Below, piece after piece: positions 25,243-32,958 of a stretch of 34,320 nt of DNA (position 1 is its first letter; each line of letters opens with the position of its first letter). The position numbers and the translations under genes were made by a program. This DNA comes from Planctomycetota bacterium. GTDB lineage: Bacteria; Planctomycetota; UBA1135; GCA-002686595. The notes beneath the pieces were generated by a model, which worked only from the letters and a program-made list of their open reading frames with translations, searched no databases and was not told the DNA's origin. Location: the NCBI GenBank assembly GCA_020847695.1, contig JADLBP010000346.1:1-34320 (forward strand), read 5' to 3'.

Positions 25243-26775
25243 TCAACGCGCGTAGCCGAGCTGCTTCAGGTCGTCGAGCGTGCTCTGCTCGAGCTCGCCG
25301 GCGCTCTGCGTCGTCAACTTCGCGCGCGCCGCGGCGCACGCGCGCTCCTCGGCCTCGAGCTCGGCGCGGAACGCGAGCCGCCGCGCCTCGTGCTCCGGCA
25401 GCGCGGCGAGGTCGCGGGTCTCGCCGGGATCGACCGAGCGATCGTAGAGCTCCTCGACGAGCACGCCGTCCTTGAGCGTCGCGAGGTACGTCCAGCGCGC
25501 GTCGCGGCGCGCGCGCAACAGATCGAGCGGCACGAATCCGGCCTCCGAGTCGCGCCAGCGCGGCACGAACTCGCTCCACACCGCGCGCGTCGCCGGCGCC
25601 GGCGAGCCGCGCAGCTCGCCCGCGAACGAACGGCCCTGCATCGACGCGGGCGTCGGCAGTCCGACGAGCTCGCAGAGCGTCGGAGCGACGTCGATCAACC
25701 CGACCGGCGCGGCGACGCGCGCCGGCGCGAGCCCCGGCACGCGCAGCGCGAGCGGGACGTGGACGAGCTCGCGGTAGAGCTTGCCCGGGTGCTCGAAGAC
25801 TCCGTGCTCGAGGAAGCCCTCGCCGTGGTCGGACAGCACGACGACGATCGTGCGCTCGTCGAGGCCCGCATCGGCGAGCTTCGCGAGCATCGTCGCGAGC
25901 GCGTCGTCGGTCGTGCGCACGTCGCCGGCGTAGAGCGCTCGCACGTGCTGGACCTCGCGCGCCGAATCGGGATCGACGTAGCCCCAGAACTGCCACGGCG
26001 TGTGGCGAAGCATCCGCTTGCGCGCCGCGCTCGCCCCGTCGCCGGGCGGCGGCGGGCCCGGCTCGCCGCGCTGCACCGCCGCGAGGAACGCGTCGCGGTA
26101 CGGGATCGGTCCGGCGTAGTCGGGATCGAACGCGCGATCCCACGGCGCGGGCGGGACGTACGGCGCGTGCGGCACGTAGGTGTGGAGGAAGAGGAAGAAC
26201 GGCTCGTCGGCGTGCTCGTCGATCCACGCCGCGGCGCGCGTGAAGTCGAACGGCCGGTCGGCGTTGCCGTTCATGCCGTTCTGCGGCTTGCCGTCGAACC
26301 ACTCGAAGCCGTCGTCGAAGCCGACGCTCTTGTTGACGTTGCCGCCGCCGTGGAACGCCGCGGTGCGCCAACCCGCGGAGCGGAAGAGCTCGGCGAGCGT
26401 CGTCGTGTTCGGATCGACGCGCCACTGCGCGGGCACGTCGCCGGACTTGCCCTGCGCACGGTTGCCTTCGGCGCCGAGGTTGTTGACGCGGTGCACGCTC
26501 GGATAGAGCGACGTGAACAGCGTCATGTGCGACGGCGCGGTCATCGGCGCTTGGCTGAACGCATGGTCGAACACGACCGCGCCGCTCGCGAAGCGATCGA
26601 ACGTCGGCGACGTCGCGCGCGACTCGCCATAGGCTCCGAGCGCGTCGGCGCGCAGCGTGTCGAGCGAGATCACGACGACGTTCGGCTTCTCCGGCGCGCC
26701 AGCACCGCACCCACCGAGCCCGAACGCCGCGAGCGCGAGCCCGAACGCCAACCACCGCGCGGCCGTCGAGCTCAC
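25243..26775 (-). CDS. Sulfatase-superfamily lipoprotein C (third of the tandem)
   Basis: A 510-residue lipoprotein; the signal ends in GLGGC. The fold is that of sulfatases: metal-site strand NVVVISLDTLRADALGAYG, DHGEGFLEHG further on, and the ending LKQLGYAR. At the nucleophile site the expected C/S-x-P-x-R reads T79-A-P-S-H83, so formylglycine cannot form and the enzyme would have to use Thr or lack sulfatase activity. Thr nucleophiles are known in other members of this superfamily such as LtaS-type phosphotransferases. The motifs HTYVPHAPYVPP and MNGN are shared with both upstream paralogues. It starts with GTG 26775, whose GTGA overlaps the stop of paralogue B, showing translational coupling. 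Substrate unknown. Confidence 0.9.
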   Translation of the reverse strand: MSSTAARWLAFGLALAAFGLGGCGAGAPEKPNVVVISLDTLRADALGAYGESRATSPTFDRFASGAVVFDHAFSQAPMTAPSHMTLFTSLYPSVHRVNNLGAEGNRAQGKSGDVPAQWRVDPNTTTLAELFRSAGWRTAAFHGGGNVNKSVGFDDGFEWFDGKPQNGMNGNADRPFDFTRAAAWIDEHADEPFFLFLHTYVPHAPYVPPAPWDRAFDPDYAGPIPYRDAFLAAVQRGEPGPPPPGDGASAARKRMLRHTPWQFWGYVDPDSAREVQHVRALYAGDVRTTDDALATMLAKLADAGLDERTIVVVLSDHGEGFLEHGVFEHPGKLYRELVHVPLALRVPGLAPARVAAPVGLIDVAPTLCELVGLPTPASMQGRSFAGELRGSPAPATRAVWSEFVPRWRDSEAGFVPLDLLRARRDARWTYLATLKDGVLVEELYDRSVDPGETRDLAALPEHEARRLAFRAELEAEERACAAARAKLTTQSAGELEQSTLDDLKQLGYAR

Positions 26776-28265
26776 TTGACGTACCCCAGCGCCCGCAGGT
26801 CCTCGCTCGCTTGGTCCGAGAGCTCGATCTCGCTGCCCTCGAAGCGACGCGCGAGCTCCGCGCAGCGCGCATCGTGCGCGGCGAGCGCCGCACGCAACTT
26901 CGCGAGCGCTTCGGCGCCTTCGGGCGTGCGCGCGAGGTCACGCTGCTCGCCGGGATCGGCGCGTCGGTCGTAGAGCTCCTCGACGGTGCTCCCCGCGCGC
27001 TTGCGTGTGATCAGCGTCCACGCGTCCGATCGCACGCTCTGCACGCTCTCGAGCACCGAGCGCGCGCCGCTCGTCGGGTCGACCCGCCACGCAAGCACGG
27101 TCTCGCCGAAAGTCGCGCGCGCTTCGCCCGCGCCGTCGAGGAGCGGCACCAGCGAGCGCCCCTGCATCTCTTCAGGCCCCGCGGCCCCGACGAGCTCGCA
27201 GACCGTCGGCATGACATCGATCAGCCCGACCGGCGTCGCGACGCGGCGCGCGGCGCGACCCGGGACGCGGACGAGCAGCGGAACGCGCACGTGCTCCTCG
27301 TACAGGTCGCCGTCGTGCTCGAACGCGCCGTGCTCCTGGAACTCCTCGCCGTGATCGGAGAGCACGACGAGCAAGGTGCGGTCGTAGGCTCCCGACGCGC
27401 GCAGCGCGGCGACCACGCGTGCGAGCGCGTCGTCCGCGTAGCGCGTCTCCCCCCAGTAGAGGCGGCGCAAGTGCTCGACGTCCGAGGCGTCGTCGCGCCG
27501 CACGTGGCTCCAGTAGCTCTGCCACTCGCGCGCGTAGTCGCCGCCGGCGCCGGCGTAGAACGCCGCGCGGTCCGACGGGATCGTCCCGTGGTACGCGGGG
27601 TCGACGAACGCTCGATCCCACGGCGGCGGCGGCAGGTAGGGCCCGTGCGGGATGTAGGTGTGCACGAACAGGAAGAAAGGCTCGTGTGCGTGCTCGCCGA
27701 TCCAGCGCTCGACGCGCGCCGAGTCGAACGGCTCCTCGCGGTTGCCGTTCATGCCGTTGCCGCGATCCTCGTCGAAGAGCTCGAACCCGCGGTCGAAACC
27801 GAGCTCGCCGATGACGTTGCCACGGCCGACGAACGCGGCGGTGCGTCGCCCGCTCGCACCGAGCGCGTCGGCCAGCGTGCGCGCGTGCTCCGAGAGCCGC
27901 ACACGGCGCGCGCGCTCGGCGCTCTGCGCGCCGGCCTCGACGTTCGCGACGCGGTGGACGGTCGGATAGAGCGACGTCATCAACGACATGTGCGACGGCG
28001 CGGTGACGCCCGCCTGGCTGAGCGCGCGCTCGAACAGGATCGACTCCCCCGCCAACGCGTCGAAGCACGGCGACGTCGGCCGCTGCTGGCCGTACGCACC
28101 GAGTGCGTCGGCGCGCAGCGTGTCGATCGAGATCACGACGACGTTCCAACGCTCGCGCTGGGCGACCTGCGCGTCGTGCCCGCCGAGCCCCGACGGCGTC
28201 GCGGATTCGTCCGGCGCGCACGCGGCAGAGGCGAGCGCGAGGAGCCAGGTCCGGAGCGCCCTCAC
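26772..28265 (-). CDS. Sulfatase-superfamily lipoprotein B (second of the tandem)
   Basis: A 497-residue lipoprotein with signal MRALRTWLLALASAAC. Sulfatase-fold landmarks are NVVVISIDTLRADALGAYG, VLSDHGEEFQEHG and the final DLRALGYVK. The nucleophile motif reads T88-A-P-S-H92 in place of C/S-x-P-x-R. It shares FVHTYIPHGPYLPPPPWDRAF with its neighbours. It begins at GTG 28265 within a GTGA overlap with paralogue A and ends in the same kind of overlap with paralogue C. The junction DNA encoding LGYVK plus the next GTG is the same as at the A/B junction, a sign of tandem duplication. Substrate unknown; formylglycine chemistry is unlikely. Confidence 0.9.
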   Translation of the reverse strand: MRALRTWLLALASAACAPDESATPSGLGGHDAQVAQRERWNVVVISIDTLRADALGAYGQQRPTSPCFDALAGESILFERALSQAGVTAPSHMSLMTSLYPTVHRVANVEAGAQSAERARRVRLSEHARTLADALGASGRRTAAFVGRGNVIGELGFDRGFELFDEDRGNGMNGNREEPFDSARVERWIGEHAHEPFFLFVHTYIPHGPYLPPPPWDRAFVDPAYHGTIPSDRAAFYAGAGGDYAREWQSYWSHVRRDDASDVEHLRRLYWGETRYADDALARVVAALRASGAYDRTLLVVLSDHGEEFQEHGAFEHDGDLYEEHVRVPLLVRVPGRAARRVATPVGLIDVMPTVCELVGAAGPEEMQGRSLVPLLDGAGEARATFGETVLAWRVDPTSGARSVLESVQSVRSDAWTLITRKRAGSTVEELYDRRADPGEQRDLARTPEGAEALAKLRAALAAHDARCAELARRFEGSEIELSDQASEDLRALGYVK

Positions 28266-29731
28266 TTGACGTACCCCAGCGCGCGCAGCTCGTCGACGGT
28301 CGCGCGATCGAGCTCGACCGACGCCGGGCCGTTGTACGCCGCCGAGATCCTGCGGCTCGACTCGCGGTGGCGCGCGAGCGCGTCGCGGAGCTTCGCGAGC
28401 ACGCCGGCATGCTCGGGATCGGCGTGCACGTCGCGCGTCTCACGCGGATCCGCGCGGCGATCGAAGAGCTCCTCGCGCTCCTTCGCGCCGCGGTTGGTCC
28501 ACAGGTAGGTCCATTCGGCGGTGCGCAACGTGAAGAGCACGTCGTCGGGCTCGAGCTCGCCGTTCGGGCCCGGCGGCGCCCACGAGTACACGGTCTCGCT
28601 GATCACCGGTCGATCCGCACCGCCGCCGGAGAAGAGCTCGACCAGCGAACGCCCCTGGAGGATCGGAGGCGCGGGCACGCCGACGAGCTCGAGCACCGTC
28701 GGCAAGAGGTCCTGCGTGCCGACCTGCGCCGCGACCCGCGCGGGACCGCGGCCGGGCACGCGCAGCGCGAGCGGCACGTGGACGTGCTCGACGTAGAGAT
28801 CGCCCGGGTGCTCGAAGTGGCCGTGCTCGAGGAACTCCTCGCCGTGATCGGAGAGCACGATCACGATCGTGTCGTCCTCGAGCCCGAGCCGCGCGAGCGC
28901 GTCGAGCAACGTCTTCAGCGCATCGTCGGCGTAGCGCACGTCGCCCGCGTAGGCGGCGCGCAGGTGCTCGAGATCGCGCGGCGACGTGCGGTCGACCGGT
29001 CCCCAGTACCGCTTGAAACGCTCCGAGTAGCTCTGCGCCGGCTCCGCGAAGAACGCGGCGCGATCGGTCGGGATCGCGCCGGCGTAGTCGGGATCGAACG
29101 CGCGGTCCCACGGCGGCGGCGGCAAGTAGGGCGCGTGCGGCACGTAGGTGTGCAGGAACGCGAAGAACGGCGCGTCGCGCTGCGACTCGATCCACGCGAG
29201 CGCGCGCGACGGATCGAAGAGCTGCTCGCGATTGCCGTTCATCCCGTTGTCGGCGGAGAAGTCGAACGTGTCGAACCCCTGGCCGAAGCCGGTCTCGCCG
29301 TTCAGGTTGCCACCGCCGACGAACGCTCCGGTGCTCCAGCCCGCCGCGCGCAGCGCCGACGCGAGTGTCGGCACCCGCTCGTCGAGTCGGAACCGCGCGA
29401 TGCGCGCGGTGTCCAGGCCCGCGACGTCGTCGAGGAAACGGTTGGCGTTGCTGACGCGGTGCACGGTCGGGGAGAGCCCGGTCAGGATCGACATGTGCGC
29501 CGGCGCGGTGACGCCGGCGGGGCTGAGCGCGCGCTCGAAGACGATCGCCTCGCGCGCGAACGCGTCGAACGTCGGCGAGGTCGCGCGCGACTCGCCGTAG
29601 GCACCGAGCGCGTCCGCACGCAGCGTGTCGATCGAGATCAGCAACACGTTGGGCTTGCGCGCGGGCTCGGACGGCCCGCAGGCGACGCCCGCGAGCACGC
29701 AGAGTCCCGCAAGGCACGCTCGCAATCGCAT
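28262..29731 (-). CDS. Sulfatase-superfamily lipoprotein A (first of the tandem)
   Basis: A 489-residue lipoprotein; the signal MRLRACLAGLCVLAGVAC ends in a lipobox (GVAC). It has the strand NVLLISIDTLRADALGAYG, metal-site VLSDHGEEFLEHG, and the ending LRALGYVK. The nucleophile region reads T75-A-P-A-H79, again without Cys/Ser or Arg. It is the first gene of a three-gene operon; downstream paralogues begin at GTG codons overlapping the previous stop. The long in-frame extension upstream (to 32209) is antisense to another gene and rejected; ATG 29731 gives the proper lipoprotein signal. Its start faces the divergent gene at 29864 across 132 bases, so both may share regulatory DNA. No sulfatase-maturing enzyme gene is nearby. 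Confidence 0.9.
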   Translation of the reverse strand: MRLRACLAGLCVLAGVACGPSEPARKPNVLLISIDTLRADALGAYGESRATSPTFDAFAREAIVFERALSPAGVTAPAHMSILTGLSPTVHRVSNANRFLDDVAGLDTARIARFRLDERVPTLASALRAAGWSTGAFVGGGNLNGETGFGQGFDTFDFSADNGMNGNREQLFDPSRALAWIESQRDAPFFAFLHTYVPHAPYLPPPPWDRAFDPDYAGAIPTDRAAFFAEPAQSYSERFKRYWGPVDRTSPRDLEHLRAAYAGDVRYADDALKTLLDALARLGLEDDTIVIVLSDHGEEFLEHGHFEHPGDLYVEHVHVPLALRVPGRGPARVAAQVGTQDLLPTVLELVGVPAPPILQGRSLVELFSGGGADRPVISETVYSWAPPGPNGELEPDDVLFTLRTAEWTYLWTNRGAKEREELFDRRADPRETRDVHADPEHAGVLAKLRDALARHRESSRRISAAYNGPASVELDRATVDELRALGYVK

Positions 29732-29863
29732 CGCACCATGATGGCCGCCGCCCGCGGAGGGACAAGTCCCGTGCGACGGGACTCGCGCGCGCACGCGAGT
29801 TGCGGCGCGGCAACGCCTGTGGCAGATTCGACCCGCGCCCCGCGAGCCAGCGAGAGATCCACG

Positions 29864-32173
29864 ATGCATCCGAACCAACGCACCCACCGAGCCCTCTTCG
29901 TCCTCGTCGCGGCGCTCGGCGCCGCGCACGGCTTCGCGCAGGATCCAAAGCCGGTGGAGAAGCCGGCCGAAGTCGCGCCCCAGGCTCCCGCGCGGCAAGG
30001 CGGCGGCGCCGCACCCTCGGACGACGCGTTCAAGATGGGCTCGCCTCCCGTGCTCGCGCCGGGGACGACCGAGGAACAGATGTGGCCCGCGGCGACCGCG
30101 GAGGGCTGGAAGAAGCCGTGCTTGGTGATCTGGCAGCGCAGCTTCGACGACGCGCTGCGGGTCGCGCGCGCCGAGAACCGCCCGATCCTGGTCGCGGTCA
30201 ACATGGACGGCGAGATCGCGAGCGAGCACTTCGCCGGCGTGCGCTACCGCGAGCCGGAGACCGCCGCGCTGATGTCGCGCTACGTCTGCGTGATCGCCTC
30301 GGTGTACCGCCATACCCCGCGCGACTACGACGAACAGGGCCACCGCGTCGAGTGCCCGCGTTTCGGGACCGTGACGTGCAGCGAGCACATCGAGAACGAG
30401 CGACTGCTGTACGCGAAGTACTTCGACGGCAAGCGGATCTCGCCGCGGCACATCGTGCTCGACCTCGAGGAGAAGGAGACGCTCGACGTCTACTTCTCGT
30501 GGGATACCGCGACGGTGTTCACGACGTTCGTCAAGGGCGTCGAGGGCTGGCCGGAGCCCAGCCCGTCGCCCGAGCGCACGCTGGTCGAGCGCACGCAGAG
30601 CGCCAAGGTCGAGGATCGCCAGATCATCGAACGCGCGTACGCCGAGGGCAGCCGCGAGACCAAGCGACAGCTCTTGGAGGCGCTCGCCACGCACCGCGTC
30701 GTCGACCAGGTCGAAGTCCTGCGCTCGGCGATCTTCGGCTTCGATCTCGAGCTCGCGAGCCTCGCGCGCCGCGCGCTCGCGCAGTGCGAGACCGAACCCG
30801 CGCTCGATCTGATGGCGGAGGCCCTGCAGGTCCCGCTCGAGGCCTCCGAGCGAGAGCTCCTGCTCGCCGCCGTCGCGCGGCTCGCGGAGAAGTCTCCTCG
30901 CGCTCGCACGCTCGCGGCTTTGCACAGCGGCCTGCCGCAGACGTCGCGACAGATCGACACGCAAGCGCTGACGCGCGAGTACGACGCCGCGTCGGTGCGC
31001 AACGTCGACGTGCAAGCGCGCGAGGAAGCCGCGGAAGCCCGCCCGAACGAGCCCGGCGCGCTGCTCGACTTCGCCGAGGCGTTGCTCTCGCGCGCGCAGC
31101 AATCGGCGCCCGGCCGCTATGCGACGTTGCTGCTCGAGGACGCGCGCTCCGCCGCGCGTGACGCGGAGAAGCTCGGCGCGAAGGGTGCGCGACTCGACGC
31201 GCTGGTCGCGGTGATCGCCTCGGAGTTCGGCGACTTCAAGACGGCGCGCGAGCGCGCGGTCGCGGCGGTCGAGGCCGGCCTCTTGCGCATCGGCGACGAC
31301 GCGACGCCGGCGCCGTCGTCCGAAGCGGCGACGCTGACCGGCGCCTCCAAGGCGCGGCTCTTGTGGCTCTTCGCCGATGCGCGGCAGCGCGCGATCCGCG
31401 ACGCGTTCAGGAGCGGCGGCACATGGCCGCCCGAGTGGCTCGCCGACGTCAACTCGGCGTACTCGGTGCTCGCGAAGGAGGCGCTCGTCGGCGAACCGCA
31501 GCTCGCCGACTACCACGACTTCCTGCGCTGGCTCGGCGCGACCGCGCGCGCGAACGCGGTGCTCGACGAAGCGCTCGCGCGGTTCCCGAACTCCGCGCTG
31601 CTGCACGAACGGCTGCGCTCGCGCCTGCTCTGGGAGTCCGGGCCGAAGGGCCTCGAGCAAGGCTACGCCGACCGGCTCGCGCGCGAGGACGCGGCCACGG
31701 CGCCGACCAGCCAACTGACGTGGTTCGCGGGCTACGCGTCGTTGGTCGCGGCGGAGCACCTGCGCCGACGCAGCGACTTCGACGGCGCGGTCGCGGCGTA
31801 CCGGCGCGCGGCCGCGTTCTACGAGCGCAACGCGGAACTGCACCCCGAGGGGCGCGACACGTGCTTGCACTTCCGCGCGCTCGGCGGCGCCGGAGAGGCA
31901 CGGGTCGCGCTGGAGCACGGCGACCTCGCGCTCGCGACCGAGCGACTGCTCGCCGCGATCGCGCTGCGCCCGGAATCCGCGGCGAGCGTCGACGGGCTCA
32001 ACATCACGCCGATCCAGACCGCGAAGATGCTGCACGCGCGGCTCCTGGACGCGGGCGACACCGCGCGCGCGGAGCGGGTGAAGGCAGCGCTCGATGCGCT
32101 CGACCCGAAGCTGCTCGAGCCGCCGTCGTCGGAGCAAGGCGGGTCGGGCCGCCGGCCGCCGCGCGGGCGTTAG
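29864..32173 (+). CDS. Large secreted protein with thioredoxin-like domain and TPR-like repeats
   Basis: A 769-residue exported protein. Signal peptide 1-24 (ALFVLVAALGAAHGFA, cut before QDPKP), then a Pro/Ala-rich linker. Residues 88-225 look like a thioredoxin-fold domain (SFDDALRVARAENRPILVAVNM, RYVCVIASVYRH, RHIVLDLEEKETLDVYF), but the usual CxxC position reads NMDGEIA, so redox activity is unlikely. Residues 230-345 are helical, HEAT-like (RRALAQCETEPALDLMAEAL). Residues 365-745 are alpha-helical with TPR-like pairs (FDGAVAAYRRAAAFYERNAE, LATERLLAAIALRPESAAS). Probably a scaffold or binding protein; no enzyme function is visible. ATG 29864 has GAGAG nearby and a CAGATT -10-like site 36 bases before it. 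It is divergent from the sulfatase-like operon across 132 bases. Confidence 0.8.
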   Translation: MHPNQRTHRALFVLVAALGAAHGFAQDPKPVEKPAEVAPQAPARQGGGAAPSDDAFKMGSPPVLAPGTTEEQMWPAATAEGWKKPCLVIWQRSFDDALRVARAENRPILVAVNMDGEIASEHFAGVRYREPETAALMSRYVCVIASVYRHTPRDYDEQGHRVECPRFGTVTCSEHIENERLLYAKYFDGKRISPRHIVLDLEEKETLDVYFSWDTATVFTTFVKGVEGWPEPSPSPERTLVERTQSAKVEDRQIIERAYAEGSRETKRQLLEALATHRVVDQVEVLRSAIFGFDLELASLARRALAQCETEPALDLMAEALQVPLEASERELLLAAVARLAEKSPRARTLAALHSGLPQTSRQIDTQALTREYDAASVRNVDVQAREEAAEARPNEPGALLDFAEALLSRAQQSAPGRYATLLLEDARSAARDAEKLGAKGARLDALVAVIASEFGDFKTARERAVAAVEAGLLRIGDDATPAPSSEAATLTGASKARLLWLFADARQRAIRDAFRSGGTWPPEWLADVNSAYSVLAKEALVGEPQLADYHDFLRWLGATARANAVLDEALARFPNSALLHERLRSRLLWESGPKGLEQGYADRLAREDAATAPTSQLTWFAGYASLVAAEHLRRRSDFDGAVAAYRRAAAFYERNAELHPEGRDTCLHFRALGGAGEARVALEHGDLALATERLLAAIALRPESAASVDGLNITPIQTAKMLHARLLDAGDTARAERVKAALDALDPKLLEPPSSEQGGSGRRPPRGR

Positions 32174-32220
32174 TCGATCGCCCACCCGGCCGAACAATCT
32201 CGTCGGCACACGGCGCCGTG

Positions 32221-32259
32221 GAAAAGAGGAAGGCCGAAGCCCTTGCGGGCCTCAGCCTT
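32221..32259 (-). terminator. Terminator of the initiator tRNA gene
   Basis: On the minus strand a 13-bp stem (32259-32247 with 32242-32230) containing two G-U pairs and a 4-base loop, followed by CCTCTTTTC. It starts 6 bases after the encoded CCA of the tRNA. The G-U pairs would be C-A mismatches on the plus strand, which shows it works on the minus strand. Confidence 0.8.
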
Positions 32260-32265
32260 CTCTTG

Positions 32266-32342
32266 TGGTAGCGCGGGCAGGATTCGAACCTGCGACCTCC
32301 GGGTTATGAGCCCGACGAGCTGCCAGACTGCTCCACCGCGCG
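32266..32342 (-). tRNA. Initiator tRNA-fMet (anticodon CAU)
   Basis: A 77-base cloverleaf with encoded CCA. The anticodon loop CTCATAA carries CAU. Initiator marks are all present: three G-C pairs at the base of the anticodon stem (GGG/CCC), an A11-U24 pair in the D stem, and no Watson-Crick pair at 1-72. Here that mismatch is C1-U72, where E. coli has C1-A72. The T arm has GGTTCGAATCC. It lies downstream of aroK in the same direction, with its own promoter and terminator. Confidence 0.97.
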
Positions 32343-32358
32343 TCGCTTTGGGCGGGCG

Positions 32359-32386
32359 AGTATACGAGCGCGCGGTCCGAGTTCAA
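32359..32386 (-). promoter_or_regulatory. Promoter TTGAAC-16-TATACT of the initiator tRNA
   Basis: On the minus strand: -35 TTGAAC (32386-32381), 16-base spacer and -10 TATACT (32364-32359), about 16 bases before the first tRNA base. This is the closest match to the sigma-70 consensus in the window. The -35 overlaps the aroK stop codon (32383-32385). Confidence 0.75.
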
Positions 32387-32958
32387 GCTGCCGAGGCAGC
32401 CAATAGCCATTCTTTCACGCGCGGATGTTCGGAAAGTCGGGCGGCGATGACGTCCGGCGAGTCCGCGCCGGAGTCGATCCGCAGGTTCGCGACCTCGGCG
32501 TACCACGCCGCGCGGCGCGCGTGCAGCGCGGCAAGCTCCTCCACCGGATCGCGGCCGAGCACCGGCGGGCGCAGCGCGGGATCCGCGCGCAACCGCGCGG
32601 AGAGCACGTCGAGCGGTGCATCGAGCCAGATCACCAGGCTGGAGGACGCCAGGCGTGACCGATTCTCGGCGAGTTCGACGACGCCGCCGCCGGTCGCGAG
32701 GACGAACGGCACCTTGCGATCGAGCGCCATCGCCAACGCGAGCGACTCGAGCGCGCGGAAGCGCGACGCGCCGATCATCGCGAGCACCTCACCGGTGTGA
32801 TGGAACTCGGTCGCTTCGACGTTCGACGCGAACTCGCGCACGCGCTCGTCGAGGTCGGTGAACGGGAGGCCGAGCGTCTTCGCGAGCCGCTCGCCGACCG
32901 AGGACTTGCCGCTGCAACGCAGGCCGATCAGGGCGAGAGTTTGACGGGGAGTGCTCAT
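32383..32958 (-). CDS. aroK: Shikimate kinase
   Basis: A 191-residue cytosolic enzyme that phosphorylates shikimate at the 3-hydroxyl with ATP, the fifth step of the shikimate pathway. Walker A is GLRCSGKSS (G12-S20, with K18). D35 and D37 in FTDLDERV bind metal and shikimate; R68 in RFRALE and the GGG at 90-92 (ATGGGVV) complete the substrate site; LRPPVLG is the lid. A slightly longer segment than usual (residues 43-63) precedes the FRALE motif. The ATG at 32958 overlaps the stop of the aroDE fusion by ATGA, so the two are coupled and supply successive pathway steps. Confidence 0.95.
   Translation of the reverse strand: MSTPRQTLALIGLRCSGKSSVGERLAKTLGLPFTDLDERVREFASNVEATEFHHTGEVLAMIGASRFRALESLALAMALDRKVPFVLATGGGVVELAENRSRLASSSLVIWLDAPLDVLSARLRADPALRPPVLGRDPVEELAALHARRAAWYAEVANLRIDSGADSPDVIAARLSEHPRVKEWLLAASAA

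Noticed and set aside
28103-29863. In-frame upstream extension of the thioredoxin-like/TPR protein
   Set aside because: Antisense to sulfatase-like gene A, Arg-rich; signal peptide starts at 29864.
29732-32209. In-frame upstream extension of sulfatase-like protein A (total 1315 residues)
   Set aside because: Antisense to the thioredoxin-like/TPR gene; the lipoprotein signal at 29731 marks the true start.
32209-32220. Perfect 12-base palindrome CACGGCGCCGTG after the TPR gene
   Set aside because: No loop for a hairpin terminator and no T-run; may be chance in GC-rich DNA. The adjacent hairpin at 32230-32259 is better explained as the tRNA terminator.
32266-32342. tRNA gene as a possible integration (att) site
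   Set aside because: No integrase, no direct repeat of the tRNA end and no phage-like genes in the flanks.
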